From: an uncultured Eggerthella sp.
GTDB taxonomy: Bacteria; Actinomycetota; Coriobacteriia; Coriobacteriales; Eggerthellaceae
DNA: 8,353 bases
Direction: 5' to 3'
Assembly: GCA_900547965.1 (NCBI GenBank)
Contig: URJE01000070.1
Coordinates: forward strand, 1-8,353
Below, piece after piece: positions 6,601 through 8,353 of the stretch; position 1 is the stretch's first letter; each line of letters starts with the position of its first letter. A program made the position numbers and the translations under genes. The notes under the pieces were generated by a model. That model did not search any database and had not been told where the DNA came from. It saw only the letters and a program-made list of their open reading frames with translations.

Positions 6601-7413
6601 ATGATTCACGTGAACTCAACTCGTGCTATCACGGTGACGGCTGATGTCGAAGATGGCTACAACAATGCTTTGCTTGCGCGCGATTTGCAAACGAAGCTCA
6701 GCGACTATCAGCTGCCCGAGGGCTACACCATCCAAACCAGTGGGGAACTGGAGAACATCAACACGATGCTTTCTCAAATGATGCTGCTGCTGATTTTGGG
6801 TTTTGTGCTGATCTACCTGGTTATGGTGGCGCAGTTCCAGAGTTTGCTTTCTCCTTTCATCGTGATCTTGACCGTTCCCCTTGCCTTTACCGGCGGGTTG
6901 TTCGGTTTGGTGGCAGCTGGCGAACAGCTGAGCATGCTTTCGCTGCTGGGCTTCGCGGTGCTTATGGGCACGGTGGTGAATAACGGCATCGTGTTCGTCG
7001 ACTACGTGAACCAGCTGCGCCGTGGTGGCCTGTCGAAGCACGATGCCCTGGTGGCTGCGGGACGTACCCGTATGCGCCCCATCATGATGACAGCCATTAC
7101 CACCATCTTCGCTATGTTGCCGATGGTGTTCAGCGATGCGGTGGGATCGTCGATGCAACGCGGCATGGCGGTTGTGGTTGTGGGCGGCTTGCTGTACGCC
7201 ACGTTCATGACGCTGTATGTGGTGCCGGTTATGTATGACATTCTGTATCGCCGCGTTCCTCGCGAGGTCGATTTGGGCGATGAGTCCATCGACGACGATC
7301 CGGGCGATGCCCAAGCGTACTTGGAGGCACTGCAGAACGCCCGTGCTTTGGCTGGAGCCAGGCCGGCGGTGGCCAACGCAGGTTCGGGAGGGAATACCGG
7401 AACAACTTCGTGA
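3670..7413 (+). CDS. RND-superfamily efflux transporter (AcrB/HAE-like) with coiled-coil insertion
   Basis: A 1247-residue inner-membrane pump, likely exporting hydrophobic compounds by proton exchange. The RND duplication is clear: TM1 (about 11-28) with a first porter region, a membrane block (about 500-660), TM7 (about 692-710) with a second porter region, and a final block (about 1033-1193). TM4 has GMLVDNSIVVLEN, with D573 and N574 at AcrB D407/D408. TM10 has GTVVNNGIVFVDY, with N1104 at AcrB K940. GRTRMRPIMMT (1131-1141) matches the conserved TM11 entry. AcrB is about 1050 residues; much of the excess is a coiled-coil hairpin (about 200-370), Gln/Ala/Lys/Glu-rich, turning at DPSGANP (278-284). 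It enters at the porter/docking-domain boundary and returns at IIKAQDFSMPAGYL. The acidic, Ala-rich tail (about 1200-1247) is probably cytoplasmic. No fusion-protein, outer-membrane or regulator gene adjoins it. The substrate is unknown. Confidence 0.95.
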   Translation: MLSRFSVKKPYIVTVAVIIILILGGVSLTKMKTDLLPDMDLPYLAVITTDPGASAEKVESEVTDVLEGSLSKVSGVSSVQSQSADNYSMIFLEFEDGADMDSAMVKASSAVNEVSSQLPETAGNPNYMEISMDMMATLYVAASYDDHDIFDTTSLVKDKAVPELERIDGVADVSTVGAAEKSVEVRLSDSKIEDINNKLLASVNSQLYDAKKSIDEGEAKLAEAESQLNSQKKTLEQTQQETSDQLGQASSGLTLAISGKTSEITSLQAEIGALKAVDPSGANPQIQAQIGQLAQKAQTAAGELEAYQKQLAEVQSGSITAATQFGSASAQLASAQQTIDSNKQQLADARSQYESSREEALSKANVDALVDKETLAGIIKAQDFSMPAGYLDSGSDDQWLLRVGDNISSVSDLRSLLLADIDGVGEIRLADVADITEVDNVGDQYMRINAEDGVLLSVFKNSTASTSEVSTDTRAALTKIEQANPGLHLTVVSDQGSFIALYINSILQSLLLGALLAVVVLIVFLRDWRPTLIMAFSIPFSVLCALVVMYFSGISLNIMSLGGISIAIGMLVDNSIVVLENIYRLRSRGIPPARAAVQGAKQISGAVIASTLTTICVFLPIVFTTGMVNQLMLPFALTIAYVLTASLLIALTMVPAASSFLFKNYVPRRNNWFETLQTKYARSLAFFLRHKALPLVVSVALLVVAVVGVVNMGITMIPTMASKTATVTVTMPEDTDKETAYATADKVMDEAMGIDGVEFVGAMDGTSSTSMVASDISSSSSSEKFHQVFTFYVQTDSSVTTEGQVLSILDQLQQRTSDLNCEVITDASSSEAMSSMTGSGLSLRIQGPDQDELVRISEDVMGIVGQVGGYTEIENGMEDAATELHLVIDRDKLTKDGYTVAQLYSDLAKKLSESADAPSMTLDGSKMNVSVVDKTNPVTADNLLDTEIEITNQQTGDTATHKLREFATVEQGVASPTMIHVNSTRAITVTADVEDGYNNALLARDLQTKLSDYQLPEGYTIQTSGELENINTMLSQMMLLLILGFVLIYLVMVAQFQSLLSPFIVILTVPLAFTGGLFGLVAAGEQLSMLSLLGFAVLMGTVVNNGIVFVDYVNQLRRGGLSKHDALVAAGRTRMRPIMMTAITTIFAMLPMVFSDAVGSSMQRGMAVVVVGGLLYATFMTLYVVPVMYDILYRRVPREVDLGDESIDDDPGDAQAYLEALQNARALAGARPAVANAGSGGNTGTTS

Positions 7414-7445
7414 CGGGCGTGGCTTCCGCAGTGGCAACCATTTGC

Positions 7446-7472
7446 AACCCCCTCACCATTTGGGGTTTCTTT
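7446..7472 (+). terminator. Probable weak terminator after the RND gene
   Basis: AACCCC (7446-7451) pairs with GGGGTT (7462-7467) around a 10-base loop and is followed by TCTTT. The stem is short and the T-run interrupted, so read-through toward the next gene is likely. Confidence 0.45.
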
Positions 7473-7526
7473 GGGGAAGAAGGAATGAACGTGTTACAGT
7501 ATTGTGGCATTTTTGCTTGGGTATCC

Positions 7527-7535
7527 TGCTAGAAT
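7527..7535 (+). promoter_or_regulatory. Extended -10 promoter of the universal stress protein gene
   Basis: TGCTAGAAT combines the TGn extension with TAGAAT, a 5-of-6 match to the -10 consensus. No good -35 lies at the usual distance, which is common for extended -10 promoters. Transcription would start near 7542, giving a leader of about 78 bases. Confidence 0.5.
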
Positions 7536-7580
7536 AAAGAAAGATAATAAGCGAGGCGCAGGGGCGCTTCGATACTGGGG

Positions 7581-7600
7581 CCTTTGCCGTATGGCGAAGG
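7581..7600 (+). promoter_or_regulatory. Leader hairpin just upstream of the UspA ribosome binding site
   Basis: CCTTTGCC (7581-7588) pairs with GGCGAAGG (7593-7600), 8 bp with one G-T wobble and the loop GTAT. It ends 5 bases before the AGAGGGG site. A smaller stem, AAGCG with CGCTT (7549-7553 and 7565-7569), lies upstream. There is no T-run, so it would act on translation or RNA stability, if at all. Confidence 0.45.
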
Positions 7601-7604
7601 AGAA

Positions 7605-7611
7605 AGAGGGG
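7605..7611 (+). promoter_or_regulatory. Ribosome binding site that fixes the UspA start
   Basis: AGAGGGG lies 8 bases before ATG 7620. The longer TTG frame from 7584 would place its start inside the leader hairpin and add 12 residues not expected before the conserved RRVFAALDGG beginning. Confidence 0.75.
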
Positions 7612-7619
7612 CGAGAGCT

Positions 7620-8060
7620 ATGAAGCAGTACAGGCGCGTATTTGCAGCACTCGATGGCGGCAGCACTCAGCAGGAAGTAGCCGAGCGCGCAATCCAGATT
7701 GCGAAGCTCAACCATGCAGAATTGATGTTCGGCCATGTCGTAGATTCAGTTCCCGATTCTTTGACGGGAACCGACTACAAGGAGCTTGCTGAAACGGTTC
7801 GCAACCGTTTGGTTGATTCCTTGGGCGATACGCTGAAGGCAGCCGAGGAAGATCTGGACATTCCTTCCGTAGAGGTTGTTGTTAAGGTTGGCCGCATTCA
7901 GGAAACCATCCACAACCTGATGATCAAGCCGTTCGAACCCGAGCTGGTTATCTGCGGTGAGCGCGGTCTTTCGAACATCACCTACGTATTCGTCGGCAGC
8001 GTTTCTACCTATCTGATCAGGAACCTTCGCTGCGACGTTCTTGTGGTAAAGCAGGATTAA
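7620..8060 (+). CDS. Universal stress protein, UspA family, ATP-binding type
   Basis: A 146-residue single-domain cytoplasmic Usp protein of standard length. The N-terminal strand RRVFAALDGG carries the usual Asp (D12) of the nucleotide pocket. The C-terminal part has an intact G-2x-G-9x-G-S motif (G113, G116, G126, S127), followed by RNLRCDVLVVKQD in place of the common APCPVLVV ending. The intact motif points to the ATP-binding MJ0577-like class rather than the non-binding E. coli UspA class. Such proteins usually form dimers and support survival under starvation, oxygen or redox stress; the specific role is not shown here. The gene is probably monocistronic, with its own extended -10 promoter, a structured leader and a very strong terminator downstream. 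I see no link to the RND pump beyond being next to it. Confidence 0.93.
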   Translation: MKQYRRVFAALDGGSTQQEVAERAIQIAKLNHAELMFGHVVDSVPDSLTGTDYKELAETVRNRLVDSLGDTLKAAEEDLDIPSVEVVVKVGRIQETIHNLMIKPFEPELVICGERGLSNITYVFVGSVSTYLIRNLRCDVLVVKQD

Positions 8061-8102
8061 GCAGCTGCGCTGATTTATGATCGGCGCAAAAATGGGGATA
8101 TA

Positions 8103-8122
8103 GGGACGGGTTCCGTTTTCCC
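8103..8122. repeat. GGGAC-type hairpin, possible extragenic repeat unit
   Basis: GGGACGG (8103-8109) pairs with CCG (8113-8115) and TCCC (8119-8122) around the loop GTT, with a TTT bulge. Compact GGGAC/GTCCC-like hairpins between genes resemble REP-type elements mobilised by IS200-like (Y1/RAYT) transposases. Only one copy is visible here, so the repeat label is a guess. Confidence 0.25.
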
Positions 8123-8131
8123 GCCCAACGG

Positions 8132-8178
8132 GCAGGGCCCTCTTGCGATGAAATTCGCAAGAGGGGCCCTGCTTTTTT
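8132..8178 (+). terminator. Very strong intrinsic terminator after the uspA-like gene
   Basis: Arms 8132-8148 and 8155-8172 pair over 17 bp with a single bulged G, around the loop TGAAAT. Six T residues follow (8173-8178). It lies 72 bases after the stop codon. Confidence 0.95.
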
Positions 8179-8242
8179 GTTCGCTATGGCATAAGCGGGA
8201 ATGTGGGAGAGCGCTCCGTTTCCTCACCTGCATGTTCGGGTG

Positions 8243-8282
8243 ATTGCCTGCGAAAACGTTAAAGCTGGTAGGCAATTTTTTT
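8243..8282 (+). terminator. Second + strand intrinsic terminator with no gene in front of it
   Basis: ATTGCCTGC (8243-8251) pairs with GTAGGCAAT (8268-8276), 9 bp with one G-T wobble and a 16-base loop, followed by T residues to 8282. No gene lies between it and the previous terminator. It may be a back-up terminator, a leader attenuator or the end of a small RNA. Confidence 0.75.
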
Positions 8283-8311
8283 GCGTTTCACTTAGGGGGT
8301 GTTCCTATAGT
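8281..8311 (+). promoter_or_regulatory. Weak candidate promoter for a gene beyond the right edge
   Basis: TTGCGT (8281-8286) and TATAGT (8306-8311) are 19 bases apart, longer than ideal. An ATG at 8338 opens a frame to the window edge but has no well-placed ribosome binding site, so the next gene may start further right. Confidence 0.25.
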
Positions 8312-8353
8312 TCCGCCAAGAGGGACTCGTCCTTTCGATGGGCGTTTTCGGCA

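Noticed and set aside
5134..6609. 491-codon open frame on the minus strand
   Set aside because: It lies entirely antisense to the well-supported RND gene and its product is His/Arg/Asn-rich with no domain logic. It is a by-product of the RND codon pattern.
6616..7437. 273-codon minus-strand frame
   Set aside because: Same strand and same His/Gln/Arg-rich composition as the previous one, antisense to the RND gene.
7493..7524. Sigma-B-like pair GTTACA and GGGTAT before the stress gene
   Set aside because: The spacing of 20 bases is well outside the 12-15 expected for general stress sigma promoters.
7584..7619. TTG start extending the UspA-family protein by 12 residues
   Set aside because: It lies in a leader hairpin, while ATG 7620 has a good ribosome binding site and gives the standard Usp N-terminus.

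Overview
The window fits a mid-GC Gram-positive actinobacterium, most likely Coriobacteriia/Eggerthellaceae-like. That is inferred from a surface protein with InlB-type repeats and a sortase tail, strong Shine-Dalgarno sites with GTG starts, the codon style, and an RND pump with no membrane-fusion or outer-membrane partner beside it. No rRNA, tRNA, CRISPR array, transposase or phage gene is visible. All supported genes lie on the + strand.

Layout. (1) 1-698 is the 3' end of a repeat-containing surface protein ending in an APQTG sorting signal, closed by a strong terminator at 741-777. (2) 778-1090 has no supported gene, but ends in two near-identical palindromes (1012-1042 and 1050-1070) in front of an AAA_14/DUF4143 ATPase (1091-2443). 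(3) A Nit2-like carbon-nitrogen hydrolase (2534-3325) follows after a 90-base gap with no visible terminator, so the two may be co-transcribed. (4) 3326-3669 is a poorly explained stretch with a doubtful small ORF and a hairpin. (5) 3670-7413 encodes a 1247-residue RND transporter with a long coiled-coil hairpin inserted where AcrB carries its TolC-docking domain. (6) After a weak terminator and an extended -10 promoter comes a UspA-family stress protein (7620-8060). (7) The right end holds a GGGAC-type hairpin, a very strong terminator (8132-8178), a second orphan terminator (8243-8282) and perhaps the promoter of the next gene.

The genes do not form one obvious pathway. The most notable items are the coiled-coil RND pump, which may reach through the cell envelope without a fusion protein; the paired operators over the ATPase promoter; an 8-bp out-of-frame tandem repeat inside the ATPase gene; and a sharp codon-usage break inside the surface-protein gene. 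All functional statements rest on motif reading by eye.
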